Shown in pieces: positions 43,301 through 51,266 of a stretch of 64,000 nucleotides of DNA (within the stretch, counting starts at the first letter, position 1; the number at the start of each line of letters is the position of its first letter). The translations under genes were made by a program, and so were the position numbers. Location of the stretch: contig NZ_CP107904.1 of assembly GCF_036013975.1 (NCBI RefSeq), positions 6,977,001 through 7,041,000 of the forward strand, read 5' to 3'. This DNA comes from Kitasatospora sp. NBC_00458 (GTDB taxonomy: Bacteria > Actinomycetota > Actinomycetes > Streptomycetales > Streptomycetaceae). The notes under the pieces are model-generated. The model was given only the letters and a program-made list of their open reading frames with translations. It had not been told where the DNA came from and searched no databases.

Positions 43301-44427
43301 TGGACCCAGGTCCAGTTCTGCGTACCGCGGTTGGTGGGCGTCCACGGCGGGTCGATGTAGACCGGGTAGGTGGTGGTCGGGGCGTTCAGGAAGGCGCTGT
43401 CGGGCGTGACCGCTATCGAGGTGGCGGCCGGAGTCGCCGACAGCTGCGAGACGTTGGCACCGAGCCCGGGGCCGTCCGCGTCCGAGTACACCTTGAGGCC
43501 CTCGGAGTCGGCGGGCCCGGTCGCCGTGTCGGGGGCCGCGGCCGGCGCGTCCGCGGCGGAACGGGCCGCCCGGGCACCGGACTTGGCGGCCACGGCGGCG
43601 GCGGGGGTGGCGGGGGTCGTGCTGGAGTCCCACATGGTGGGAGCGGGTGCGCGGAAGACCACCCGGCCGTCGGCGTCGGTGGCGTTGAGGTTGCCACCGG
43701 CGTCGGCGCTCACCGAGACGCCCTCGGTCTTCAGGCCGAGGGTGAGGGCCTTCACCTTCGGGTCCTGCGCGGCGGCCGGGGTCTTGACCACCAGGACCTG
43801 CGTGAACCCGCCCGCCTGGTTGGCGGTGAGCTTCAGGTCGACGCCGGGCGCGACCTCGGCGTAGGTGGCGCTCTCGCCGTCCAGGACGGGCGTCGGCAGC
43901 GCACCGGGCCAGCTCAGCGTGAGCTTGCGGCCGTCCTGGTCGAGGGTGGCCAGCGGCCCGGACCCGCCGCCCGACAGCGTCAGCCGGTTGCTCGTCACCT
44001 TCGGCCGCAGCGAACCGTCCGACGCCCGGACGAGCGTCGCGTCGAGGTCCTTCCAGACCCCGTCCTGCCGGGCCCGCGCGGGAGCGACCGTACGCCGCAG
44101 GCCCAGCGTGCCGTTCGGGTTCGCCACCACCGTGTCGGTCTCGGTGGTCAGCGCCGGGATCTCGACCGGCTTGCCGGTGCGCCGGGCCTCGGCCAGCGCC
44201 GCGGCCTCGGCGGCCCGCTGCGCGGTCTCGGCGGCCGTACCCGGCACGGGCGGAGCCTCCGTCCCGGCGGTCGGGGAAGCCGGGGCGGCCGGAGAAGCCT
44301 GGGAAGTCCCGTCGGCGGCGAAAGCGGGGGCGGTGGAACTGAGCATGCCAACAGTCAGTACGATGCCGACCGATGCGGCCAGCATGGATCTGCGTCGACG
44401 GCTCCGATGGGGGGATATCGACCCCAT
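40399..44427 (-). CDS. Large secreted protein with FG-GAP-like and two ricin-B lectin modules
   Basis: A 1342-residue precursor. After an Arg-rich start it has MLAASVGIVLTVGMLSSTAP as signal peptide. The N-terminal third resembles actinobacterial cell-surface proteins of the DNRLRxKTT/LamG and RHS-associated type (WNSQPWDWGP, YLYIEYNRAPFAP). Fibronectin/Ig-like segments and FG-GAP-like repeats follow (GDITGDQRVDLLLPDAGDNL, GDFAGDGIADLWALNSSGG). The last 300 residues hold two beta-trefoil lectins with QxW-type ends (QKWELR, NQSWTT, NQQWSTT). It probably binds polysaccharide outside the cell; no catalytic motif is visible. The ATG at 44427 follows AGAGG; an upstream ATG at 44598 lacks one. Confidence 0.88.
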   Translation of the reverse strand: MGSISPHRSRRRRSMLAASVGIVLTVGMLSSTAPAFAADGTSQASPAAPASPTAGTEAPPVPGTAAETAQRAAEAAALAEARRTGKPVEIPALTTETDTVVANPNGTLGLRRTVAPARARQDGVWKDLDATLVRASDGSLRPKVTSNRLTLSGGGSGPLATLDQDGRKLTLSWPGALPTPVLDGESATYAEVAPGVDLKLTANQAGGFTQVLVVKTPAAAQDPKVKALTLGLKTEGVSVSADAGGNLNATDADGRVVFRAPAPTMWDSSTTPATPAAAVAAKSGARAARSAADAPAAAPDTATGPADSEGLKVYSDADGPGLGANVSQLSATPAATSIAVTPDSAFLNAPTTTYPVYIDPPWTPTNRGTQNWTWVQEAYPDKTHYNDYSDRYDPGVGYQQWQTKKGLERYYFQIGTGDLGDKVIRKANVVATQSYGAANNCSSTFGVTLHPTHPIDDTTRWNSQPWDWGPLGTSVLNSAGGDGCPGATTTGEWDVRQHLADNHWRGQLTFALFAADESKRDGDKGNIGFKRFTRTPAKLPYLYIEYNRAPFAPWSLWMEPAPQNANGNGCGWIGATNAATGVRLSAWVGDPDNQQVDARFEVRDVGAGGEPVIWDSGWGNRGNSHHVATVTAGNLQDGHTYYWRAQTGDGELASDSSAGCMFSLDLTPPAVPTVTSADYPASGTLPGSAKHIGEAGAFAVSATDSASGVLYYEYAFNSAIPVGGANRVDASGNGSAVINLTPTMWGTNTLRVQAVDRAGNRSQENTYAFYAPSDPNAKTVLGDITGDQRVDLLLPDAGDNLRVYPTATDPGAAGILASDKANSPGGKGWKDTLVTHRGGNGIHIDDLFAYRDGELTLYRNTLTTGTFAVTSQYFTSNFTVAVRRPLPQRCKLLNGQPCGAAYASDWSRVKQILALGSADGTVAANTRTDLLTVEDDGQGGTQLWLFRGTTTTGALDNPVLVSTGDWRNLQLIAPGDTTADGLPDLWTRDTSSGRLLQYPSRRAADGKADLSAFGNPVSENVIGSLVPQVYPTVGSSGDFAGDGIADLWALNSSGGLDHWSGTTTGGSGSTPLNGFAGQPLLGFPGGTVSIHTVLTGRCIDARATGDGDALALEDCRNVDQQHFVFHSDKTLRVSGKCVTGGTDSRVTVQRCPSGPLESEIPGQKWELRADGSVRNPSTGTCLDVPAWNGNSGTELLHWGCNGGTNQSWTTTANDPSLLHTVLDRRKCLDASNAGDGAPITLWDCWNGVNQYLTFHTDGTLRVYGKCLAGAENGTWNGTRILLWTCLPGEAGYSQKWELRSDGTIYNQPSGRCLDVPAGRAENGVELFLWDCNGGPNQQWSTT

Positions 44428-44965
44428 AAGTGCAAAACCTCTCGTCAGTCGGTTGATTGCCGTGCGGATATCGGCGAACGGGAACCTAACACCCGTATGC
44501 AACGTCTTATTTGACGGTTGGTCGGATCTGTTGTGAGGCACCTCACAACTGCAAGCTCTCCGTAGTCGAGGCCCCGCTCGGAGCAGTCGGGTGCGCACGA
44601 TCGGTGAGCGGGCATCAGTAACCCCGCATAGTAAAGAAGGTCAAAACACCCCCCCTCTTCGCACGCTGCGTGAGGTCGGGAGTGAACACCGATTCCCCCT
44701 GTTCGTTTCACCACTGCCGGTGCGCCGGTCGCCGATGGATCACGTTCGCGAACGGACGTTAGGCTTCGCGCGGGAATTCCTGTTCGCCAGGCCTTCGGGC
44801 GGGGCTGCTCCGGAATTCCGAGGGGCTTGCCGTGTCGGCACCACCGGACGGATTCCACGCCGAACGGCGGTCGCCGGGGAGCCGGCGGCCGGGCGTTCGG
44901 GGGCGGGGGCGGTGGCGGTGGCGGCGCCTTCCCCGCGGCCGCTGTGCCGGAAGGGCCCCGTGGCG
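44428..44965. other. Intergenic region up to the IS element
   Basis: About 540 bp without a supported gene, partly A/T-rich (44490-44720). It includes the CRP-like palindrome at 44530-44549 and must hold the promoter of the ricin-B protein gene. The right part is GC-rich simple sequence ending in the left half of a hairpin split by the IS element. Confidence 0.5.
44530..44549. promoter_or_regulatory. CRP-box-like perfect palindrome
   Basis: GTTGTGAGGCACCTCACAAC is a 9-bp inverted repeat with a 2-nt centre, and its core TGTGA-N6-TCACA equals the classical CRP-site pattern. It lies 103 bp upstream of the secreted ricin-B protein start. Crp of streptomycetes recognises related sites; LacI-type repressors are another possibility. 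Confidence 0.6.
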
Positions 44966-44968
44966 GAT

Positions 44969-44996
44969 CTTGGGTTCTAACGGTCCTCGCAACACC
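44969..44996 (+). repeat. IS30 left inverted repeat
   Basis: It starts CTTGGGTTC and ends TCGCAACACC; pairs with 46423-46450. Confidence 0.9.
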
Positions 44997-45004
44997 CGTG
45001 ATCG

Positions 45005-46414
45005 ATGGGAGTTGCGGGGACCGTGGGCGTTGGACGCGATGATCTTTCGGGGTTGAGGGAGCGTTTCCTTGCGCGGCTGGATGCCGTGGGGAACGTGACC
45101 GTGGTGGCGCGTGAGCTGGGGATGAACCGGAACACCGCCTTCGGCTGGGCCCGGAAGGCCGGACAGAGCTCGGTGCGCCTGCCACGGCGGCACCCCGGGC
45201 GCGACGAGTACGAGCGGCTCCGGGCCGGGGGTGTCGCGCGTCAGGAGGCGGCCCGGCGGGTCGGTGTGAGCGAGCGCACGGCCAGGGACTGGGACCAGGG
45301 CGTCAAGAAGAGTGCCATGACGCGGACCTATCCCGACGGCCGCCGTGTCGACTACGCCACCGGGACCGTCACGATGTGCGGTGTGACCACGGCACCAGTG
45401 GGCCTGACGGCCCTGGAACAGCAACTGCACCCGAGGTTCCTGACACTGGCCGAGCGCGAACGGATACGGGATCTCCAGGCACTCGGTCAGTCGTTGCGGG
45501 CGATCGGACGTGCCCTGGGGCGGCCGGCGAGCACGGTCAAGCGGGAGATCGACGCGAACTCGGGCGGCAAGGGATACCAGCCCTACGCGGCCCACCGGGC
45601 GGCCGCCGCACGCAGGCCCCGGCCCAAGGAGCGCAAGCTGCTGCGCGAGGGACGACTGCGCGGCTTCGTGCAGGACAGACTGCGCGTCCGGTGGTCACCG
45701 GAACAGATCTGCCACGCTCTACCGACGGAGCATCCCGACGACGAGAGCATGCGGGTGAGCGTGGAAACGATCTACCAGGCGCTGTACTTCCAGGCCCGTG
45801 GCGGCCTGAAACGGGAAGTACAGGCAGCCGTCCGCTCCGGCCGGACCCGCCGCAAACCCCGCCGCGACCCCGAGCGGCGCACCCCGCGGTTCATCGACCC
45901 GATGGTGATGATCAGCGACCGACCCGCCGACGTCGAGGACCGGGCCGTGCCCGGTCACTGGGAAGGGGACCTGATCATCGGCGCGGGCGGCCGCTCCGCG
46001 ATCGCCACCCTGGTCGAGCGCAGCACCCGTTACACCATGCTGGTCCACCTGCCGGGCGGTGCCCACGACGCCGAGACCGTCCGCGACGGCCTCGTCCGCA
46101 CCATCCAGACCCTGCCCGCCCACCTGCGCGGCTCCCTCACCTGGGACCAGGGCGGCGAGATGGCACGCCACAGGCAGTTCACCATGGCCACCGGCATGCC
46201 CGTCTACTTCTGCGACCCCGCCTCACCCTGGCAACGCGGTTCGAACGAGAACACGAACGGGCTCCTGCGGCAGTACTTCCCGAAGGGAACCGACCTCAGC
46301 CCGCACAGCCCCGAAGACCTCGAACACGTCGCCCAAGAACTCAACGGCCGCCCACGCAAGACGCTCGGCTGGGATACCCCAGCCGAGCGTCTACGTGATC
46401 TACTCACCACCTAA
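45005..46414 (+). CDS. IS30-family DDE transposase
   Basis: A 469-residue protein. N-terminal HTH segments (VVARELGMNRNTAFGWARKA, EAARRVGVSERTARDWDQG) and the IS30 helix LTLAERERIRDLQALGQSLR with STVKREI precede an RNase-H-like core. The catalytic residues are in GHWEGDLIIG, TWDQGGEMARH and SPWQRGSNENTNGLLRQYFP, whose NENTNGLLRQYFPKG is diagnostic for IS30. All three acidic residues are present, so it is probably active. The start is uncertain: the ATG at 45005 is used to include the first HTH. Confidence 0.93.
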   Translation: MGVAGTVGVGRDDLSGLRERFLARLDAVGNVTVVARELGMNRNTAFGWARKAGQSSVRLPRRHPGRDEYERLRAGGVARQEAARRVGVSERTARDWDQGVKKSAMTRTYPDGRRVDYATGTVTMCGVTTAPVGLTALEQQLHPRFLTLAERERIRDLQALGQSLRAIGRALGRPASTVKREIDANSGGKGYQPYAAHRAAAARRPRPKERKLLREGRLRGFVQDRLRVRWSPEQICHALPTEHPDDESMRVSVETIYQALYFQARGGLKREVQAAVRSGRTRRKPRRDPERRTPRFIDPMVMISDRPADVEDRAVPGHWEGDLIIGAGGRSAIATLVERSTRYTMLVHLPGGAHDAETVRDGLVRTIQTLPAHLRGSLTWDQGGEMARHRQFTMATGMPVYFCDPASPWQRGSNENTNGLLRQYFPKGTDLSPHSPEDLEHVAQELNGRPRKTLGWDTPAERLRDLLTT

Positions 46415-46422
46415 AACCAAGT

Positions 46423-46450
46423 GGTGTTGCGACGACCCCTTGAACCCAAG
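46423..46450 (-). repeat. IS30 right inverted repeat
   Basis: It reads GGTGTTGCGA at its inner end and GAACCCAAG at its outer end on the plus strand. It lies 8 bp after the transposase stop. Confidence 0.9.
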
Positions 46451-46488
46451 GATGCCGCGGGGCCCTGCGGTGTTCGGGGGTGCGGGGG

Positions 46489-47418
46489 TCAGGCGGGGGT
46501 GAGGAGGTTCAGGGCTCCCGGGGTGACGGTGACCTCGACGGGGAGGGGGGCCATGAACTCGCCGTCGGCGTAGGCGGTGATGCCGGGGGAGTCGATGCGG
46601 ACGGCGGTGGTGCGGTGGGTGGTGACCTCGGGGCGCCGGACGTGGGTGCCCTTGAAGAGGGTGGGGAAGAAGCGGGCGACGCGGTGGCGGGGCATGGCGT
46701 CGACGAGGGTGAGGTCGAGGAGGCCGTCGGCGGGGTCGGCGTCGGGGCAGATGAGCATGCCGCCGCCGTAGCTGCTGGTGTTGCCGACGGCGGCGAGGGT
46801 GAGGTCGCGGGTGATCTCGGTGCCGTCGGCGAGGGTGAGGCGGAAGGGGAGGGGCCGGAGGTTGGCGAACTCGACCGCGATGGCGAGGTTGTAGCGCATC
46901 CGGCCGCGCGGCCAGCGGAGGCGGTTGGTGCGGTCGCTGACCAGCGAGTCGAAGCCGCTGGCGAGCACCGAGCCGAACCAGCGGGTGCTCCCGTCGGCGG
47001 CGGTGACGCGGCCGAGGTCGACGGTGCGGGTGTGGCCGGCGGCGACGACGTCGGCGGCGGCCTCGGGGCTGTCGCGCGGCAGGCCGTAGGCGCGGGCGTG
47101 GTCGTTGCCGGTGCCGGCCGGTATGACGCCGAGGGGGACGGACGTCCCGGCGACGGCCTGGATGCCGAAGTTGACCATGCCGTCGCCGCCGACGACGACC
47201 AGGGCGTCGCAGGGGGAGGCGCCGGGGGAGCCGGAGTCGACGGCGGCGCGGGCGAGTTCGAGGGACTCGGCGGCGGAACCGCCCGCCCGCGCGTCCACGG
47301 TGACACCGAGGTCGCGCAGGCGGGCGGTGGCGCGGCGGGCCGCCGGTTCGGCGTGTCCGGCGGCCGCTGCGGGGTTGGTGAGGAGAACGACGCGGGCGAT
47401 GGTTCTCCGGCCGCTCAC
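46489..47418 (-). CDS. Diacylglycerol/lipid kinase family protein
   Basis: A 309-residue protein of the DAGK catalytic family. VVLLTNPAAAAGHA opens it, VVVGGDGMVNFGIQAV is the nucleotide-binding GGDGT-type loop, and PLGVIPAGTGNDHARAYGLP is the second signature. It phosphorylates diacylglycerol, sphingoid bases or similar lipids with ATP. The GTG start overlaps the stop of the upstream FAD oxidase gene (GTGA), so the two are coupled. The GGDG loop has Met where Thr is usual, which is tolerated in some members. The adjacent IS element may have removed its terminator. Confidence 0.9.
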   Translation of the reverse strand: MSGRRTIARVVLLTNPAAAAGHAEPAARRATARLRDLGVTVDARAGGSAAESLELARAAVDSGSPGASPCDALVVVGGDGMVNFGIQAVAGTSVPLGVIPAGTGNDHARAYGLPRDSPEAAADVVAAGHTRTVDLGRVTAADGSTRWFGSVLASGFDSLVSDRTNRLRWPRGRMRYNLAIAVEFANLRPLPFRLTLADGTEITRDLTLAAVGNTSSYGGGMLICPDADPADGLLDLTLVDAMPRHRVARFFPTLFKGTHVRRPEVTTHRTTAVRIDSPGITAYADGEFMAPLPVEVTVTPGALNLLTPA

Positions 47419-49037
47419 GGGATCAGCTTCCCCGGGTTGAGGATGCCCGCCGGGTCCAGCTCGGCCTTGACGGCGCGCAGGATGCGCACGCCCAGCTCGC
47501 CGACCTCGTCCGTCATCCAGGGGCGGTGGTCGGCGCCGACCGCGTGGTGGTGGGTGATGGTGCCGCCGGTCGCCACGATGGCGTCGCAGGCGGCGCGCTT
47601 GGCGGCGCCCCAGCGGGTCAGCGGTTCCTCGCCGAGGGCGGCGACGACGGTGAAGTAGAGCGAGGCCCCGGTCGGGTAGACGTGGGAGATGTGGCAGAGC
47701 ACGAGGGCGCCGGGGAGGGCCTCGGTGAGCGCGGTCGTGACGGCGAGCCGGAGGTCGGCCAACTGCCGCCAGGAGGTGGCGGTTTCGAGGGTCTCGCAGA
47801 GCGCGCCCGCGCTGAGCAGGGAGTCCCGCAGGTAGGGGGCGTTGAACCGGCCGTGCTCCCAGGCCCGGGCGGGCGCCTCGCCGAGCGAGGTGCCGCCGGC
47901 CGCGAGCAGGACGGCCCGGGTCGCCTCGTGCCGTGCGGCGACCTGGTCGGCGGCGCCCTCGAAGACGGTGACGGCCAGGCAGCCGGTGACCGCCGGCTCG
48001 CCGCCGATCCTCTCGGTCATCGCGAGGTTGACCATGGTCTCGGCCTCGTCGGAGAGCCGGATGACGGTCGGGCCGGTGCCCTGCTGCTCCACCGCGCGCA
48101 GGGCGGCCGCGCCGGTGGCGAAGTCGGGGAAGGACCAGGCCTCGTGGGCCTTGGCGGCCGGGACGGGGTGGACGCGCACCCGGACGGCGGTGATCACGCC
48201 GAGGGTGCCCTCCGAGCCGAGGAACAGTTCCCGCAGGTCCGGTCCGGCGGCGGAGGCGGGGGCGCGCCCGAGGTCGAGGGTGCCGGCCGGGGTGACGACG
48301 CGCAGGCCGCGCACCATCTCGTCGAACCGCCCGTACCCGGCCGAGTCCTGGCCGGACGAGCGGGTGGCCGCGAAGCCGCCGATGGTGGCGAAGCGGAAGC
48401 TCTGCGGGTAGTGGCCGAGTTCGAAGCCGTGCTCGGCGAGCAGCGCCTCCGCCGCCGGGCCGGTGACGCCCGCGCCGAGGACGGCCTCGCCGGAGGTGGC
48501 GTCGAGGTCGAGCAGTCCGTCGAGGCGGCGCAGGTCCAGCGAGACGACGGCGGTGAGCCCGCCGCGCTCCGGGTCCAGCCCGCCGACCACGCTGGTGCCG
48601 CCGCCGAACGGGACGACGGCGATGCGGCGTTCGGCGCAGAGTGCCAGCAGGGCGGTGATCTCGTCCTCGCCGCCGGGCAGCACGACCGCGTCGGGGGCGT
48701 CCTGCGGCTCGCGGCTGCGGCGGCGCAGCAGGTCGGGGGTGGACTTGCCGCCGGCCCGGGGGAGGCGGTCGGCGTCGGCGGCGCTGACGTGCGCCTCGCC
48801 GACGACGGCGGCGAGGGCCGCGAGGTCGTCCGGGGTCAGGGCGGACGGCCGGAGCACGACGTCCGAGGCGTCCGGGCCGGGTGCGGCGTCGCCGGTGACG
48901 CCGAGGGCGGCGGCGAGCAGGCCCTTGACGTCGGCGGAGAGCTCCTTGGCGAGGGCCGGGTCGCCCCAGGCGTCCCACTTCATCGGGGGGAGCGGCAGCG
49001 CGGCGGGGGCCGTGGCCGCTTGCGTCTCGGGGGTCAT
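47415..49037 (-). CDS. FAD-linked oxidase, alkylglycerone-phosphate synthase-like
   Basis: A 540-residue VAO-family flavoprotein. The FAD-binding half has VVPFGGGTSVVGGLDP and the long loop FATIGGFAATRSSGQDSAGY. The C-terminal half has HVYPTGASLYFTVVA and TITHHHAVGADHRPW; the YxxGAxxYF and HHH motifs are those of eukaryotic alkyl-DHAP synthase, which swaps the acyl chain of acyl-DHAP for a fatty alcohol to make ether lipids. FAD-dependent D-lactate-type dehydrogenases are the main alternative. The divergent TetR gene starts only 20 bp away, and the kinase gene is coupled downstream. Confidence 0.85.
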   Translation of the reverse strand: MTPETQAATAPAALPLPPMKWDAWGDPALAKELSADVKGLLAAALGVTGDAAPGPDASDVVLRPSALTPDDLAALAAVVGEAHVSAADADRLPRAGGKSTPDLLRRRSREPQDAPDAVVLPGGEDEITALLALCAERRIAVVPFGGGTSVVGGLDPERGGLTAVVSLDLRRLDGLLDLDATSGEAVLGAGVTGPAAEALLAEHGFELGHYPQSFRFATIGGFAATRSSGQDSAGYGRFDEMVRGLRVVTPAGTLDLGRAPASAAGPDLRELFLGSEGTLGVITAVRVRVHPVPAAKAHEAWSFPDFATGAAALRAVEQQGTGPTVIRLSDEAETMVNLAMTERIGGEPAVTGCLAVTVFEGAADQVAARHEATRAVLLAAGGTSLGEAPARAWEHGRFNAPYLRDSLLSAGALCETLETATSWRQLADLRLAVTTALTEALPGALVLCHISHVYPTGASLYFTVVAALGEEPLTRWGAAKRAACDAIVATGGTITHHHAVGADHRPWMTDEVGELGVRILRAVKAELDPAGILNPGKLIP

Positions 49038-49073
49038 GCGTTACAGTGTTACACATCATGTCAAGTAGTAACG
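49036..49073. promoter_or_regulatory. Shared operator-promoter of FAD oxidase and TetR genes
   Basis: Only 20 bp separate the two start codons. The gap contains GTTACAGT followed by GTTACACA as a direct repeat, and CGTTAC (49039-49044) is mirrored by GTAACG (49068-49073) inside the tetR gene. TetR binding here would shut both promoters. Leaders must be extremely short or absent. Confidence 0.55.
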
Positions 49074-49657
49074 ATGACTCCGACCGGTCGCCCGAGCCCC
49101 GCGGGACCGACGACGCCATCCTCGACGCCGCCGCCGAGCTGGTCGTCCAGCTCGGCGTGCGCCGCACCCAGTTGGCGGAGATCGCACGGCGCGCCGGGGT
49201 CAGCCGGCCGACCGTCTACCGGCGCTGGCCGGACGTCCGTGCGGTGATCGGCGCACTGCTGACCCGGGAGATCGCGGCCACCCAGGGCGCCGTCCGGCTG
49301 GCCGGGGCGGACCGGGCGGCGTTCGTCGACGGCGTCGTCGAGGTCGCCGTCCGGCTGCGCGACCACCCGGTGCTCGGAGCGCTGCTGCGGTCCGCCGACT
49401 CCGACACGCTCTTCGAGTACGTGGTCGAACGCCTCGGCACCAGCCAGCGCGGTCTGCTCGAAGCGCTCCGCGCCGGCATCGCGCAGGGGCAGCGGCACGG
49501 CTCGATCCGGGCCGGGGAACCGGTCGAACTCGCCGCCATGGTGCTGCTGATCGCCCAGTCCACCGTACAGTCGCACCGGATGGTCGCGCAGTTGCTCTCC
49601 GAGGCCGCCTGGCGGCGCGAACTGGCCCGCGCCCTGGACGGATACCTCGCGCCGTGA
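49058..49657 (+). CDS. TetR-family regulator
   Basis: A 199-residue repressor. The HTH is at residues 18-62 (ILDAAAELVVQLGVRRTQLA, then GVSRPTVYRRWPDVRAVIG). The C-terminal helical domain binds an unknown ligand, perhaps a lipid given the neighbours. I used the ATG at 49058; a GTG at 49046 is also in frame. It diverges from the FAD oxidase gene and is followed 34 bp later by the GlpD-type gene, so it may control both sides. Confidence 0.92.
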   Translation: MSSSNDDSDRSPEPRGTDDAILDAAAELVVQLGVRRTQLAEIARRAGVSRPTVYRRWPDVRAVIGALLTREIAATQGAVRLAGADRAAFVDGVVEVAVRLRDHPVLGALLRSADSDTLFEYVVERLGTSQRGLLEALRAGIAQGQRHGSIRAGEPVELAAMVLLIAQSTVQSHRMVAQLLSEAAWRRELARALDGYLAP

Positions 49658-49691
49658 ACCGCAGCAACGCCACCCGCCACGGAGGCCGCAG

Positions 49692-51266
49692 ATGACCACC
49701 ACCGCCGGACCCTTCGCCGGGACCACCCGACTCAGCGCCCGCCGACGGGAGTTGGACCTCGAAGCACTCGCCGCCGAACCCGTCGTGGACCTGCTGGTCA
49801 TCGGCGGCGGCGTCACCGGCGCCGGGGTCGCCCTCGACGCGGCCGCGCGCGGGCTCTGCACCGTGCTCGTCGAGTCCCGCGACCTCGCCTTCGGGACCAG
49901 CCGCTGGAGCTCCAAGCTGGTCCACGGCGGCCTGCGCTACCTGGCCTCCGGGCGGATCGGGGTGGCCCGGGAGAGCGCCCTCGAACGCGGCGTGCTGATG
50001 ACCCGCACCGCCCCCCACCTGGTCCGTTCGCTGCCCCAACTCGTGCCGCTGATCGACGGGTTGTTCCGCCCGGGGCAGGCCGCACTGGTCCGGGCCGGCT
50101 TTCTCGCGGGGGACGCCCTGCGGCTGAGCGCCCGCACCCCCGGCGCGCTGCTGCCCCGGGTCCGCCGGGTCGGTGCCGACCGCGCCCGCGGACTGGTGCC
50201 GGGCCTGCGGACGGCCGGCCTGAACGGCGCGCTCGTCGCCCACGACGGCCAACTCGTCGACGACGCACGGCTGGTGGTCGCCCTCGCCCGGACGGCGGCG
50301 CAGTACGGCGTCTCCGTGCTCACCCGGGTCCGCGCCGACGAGGTGACGGGAGGCGGTGCCCGGCTCACCGACCAGCTCACCGGCCAGTCGTTCGCCCTGA
50401 CCGCGCGGGCCGTCGTCAACGCCACCGGTGTCTGGGCCGGCGAGGTGGACCCGTCGATCCGGCTGCGGCCCAGCCGGGGCACCCACCTGGTCGTCGACGC
50501 CGCCGCGCTCGGCCGGCCCACGGCGGCGCTGACCGTCCCCGTGCCCGGTTCCACCAGCCGGTTCGTCTTCGCGCTGCCCCAGCAGCTCGGCCGGGTCGCG
50601 ATCGGTCTCACCGACGAGGACGCGCCCGGCCCGATCCCGGACGAGCCCGAGCCCACCGACGCCGAACTCGACTTCCTCCTCGACACCGTCAACGCGGCCC
50701 TGGAGACCGCCCTGACCAGGGCCGACGTGCGCGGCGCGTTCGCCGGGCTGCGGCCGCTGATCGACACCGGCGACGGCGCCACCGCCGACATCTCCCGGCA
50801 GCACGCGGTGCTGGAGTCGCCCGACGGGGTGATCACGGTGGTCGGCGGCAAGCTCACCACCTACCGCCGGATGGCCGAGGACGCGGTCGACACCGCCGTC
50901 CGTCTGCGCGGCCTGCCCGCCCGTGACTGCTGGACCACCCGGCTGCCCCTGGTCGGCGCGCCCGGACACCGCGACAGCCGGCCCTGCCCCGAGGGCGAGG
51001 TACCGGCCTCCCTGGTCGCCCGGCACGGCGGTGCGGCCCGCGAGGTGCTCGCCGCGGGCGAGGCGCTCGGGGCCGGGTACGCGGCGCCGGTGGTGGAGGG
51101 CGTCGACGTGAGCCGTGCCGAGATCGCGTACGCCATGACGCACGAGGGCGCGCTGGACGTCGGGGACGTGCTGCACCGCCGGACCAGGATCGGCCTGGTC
51201 CCGGCGGACGCGGAACGGGCCCGGGCGGCCGTCGCGGAGATCGTCGCGAAGGCGGACCGGGCGTGA
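49692..51266 (+). CDS. glpD: FAD-dependent glycerol-3-phosphate dehydrogenase (GlpD type)
   Basis: A 524-residue flavoprotein. VDLLVIGGGVTGAGVALDAA is the FAD dinucleotide fold, followed by SSKLVHGGLRYLASG, typical of GlpD. GAFAGLRPLIDTGD and ISRQHAVLESPDGVITVVGG with KLTTYRRMAEDAV are C-terminal landmarks. It oxidises sn-glycerol-3-phosphate to dihydroxyacetone phosphate at the membrane and passes electrons to quinone. The ATG follows GGAGG. Its product DHAP is the backbone used by alkylglycerone-phosphate synthase after acylation, which links it to the divergent gene. Paralogues are common, so this need not be the main catabolic GlpD. Confidence 0.9.
   Translation: MTTTAGPFAGTTRLSARRRELDLEALAAEPVVDLLVIGGGVTGAGVALDAAARGLCTVLVESRDLAFGTSRWSSKLVHGGLRYLASGRIGVARESALERGVLMTRTAPHLVRSLPQLVPLIDGLFRPGQAALVRAGFLAGDALRLSARTPGALLPRVRRVGADRARGLVPGLRTAGLNGALVAHDGQLVDDARLVVALARTAAQYGVSVLTRVRADEVTGGGARLTDQLTGQSFALTARAVVNATGVWAGEVDPSIRLRPSRGTHLVVDAAALGRPTAALTVPVPGSTSRFVFALPQQLGRVAIGLTDEDAPGPIPDEPEPTDAELDFLLDTVNAALETALTRADVRGAFAGLRPLIDTGDGATADISRQHAVLESPDGVITVVGGKLTTYRRMAEDAVDTAVRLRGLPARDCWTTRLPLVGAPGHRDSRPCPEGEVPASLVARHGGAAREVLAAGEALGAGYAAPVVEGVDVSRAEIAYAMTHEGALDVGDVLHRRTRIGLVPADAERARAAVAEIVAKADRA

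Larger units (their letters stand above)
44969..46450 (+). mobile_element. Intact IS30-family insertion sequence
   Basis: The element is 1482 bp. It is bounded by imperfect 28-bp inverted repeats (24 of 28 matches) starting CTTGGGTTC at each end and flanked by a 3-bp direct duplication GAT (44966-44968, 46451-46453). One transposase gene fills it. Intact ends, duplication and reading frame point to a recent and possibly active insertion. Confidence 0.93.
44952..46466. other. Hairpin split by the IS element
   Basis: Removing the element and one GAT copy joins AGGGCCCCG (44952-44960) to CGGGGCCCT (46458-46466). The joined sequence folds into a 13-bp stem (9 bp, one T-G pair, 3 bp) closed by the tetraloop GGAT. 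The insertion point is in that loop. The hairpin would lie just past the stop of the minus-strand lipid-kinase gene and was probably its terminator. Confidence 0.7.

Noticed and set aside
40399..44598. Start of the ricin-B protein at 44598
   Set aside because: The added 57 residues precede a complete signal peptide and the upstream ATG has no ribosome binding site.
44428..46488. Larger composite transposon or genomic island around the IS
   Set aside because: Only one IS copy is present, and the flanks rejoin cleanly after removal of one GAT.
46489..49167. An 892-residue fused minus-strand protein
   Set aside because: Only the lipid-kinase part is in the real frame; the rest is an out-of-frame Arg/Pro-rich reading of the FAD oxidase gene.
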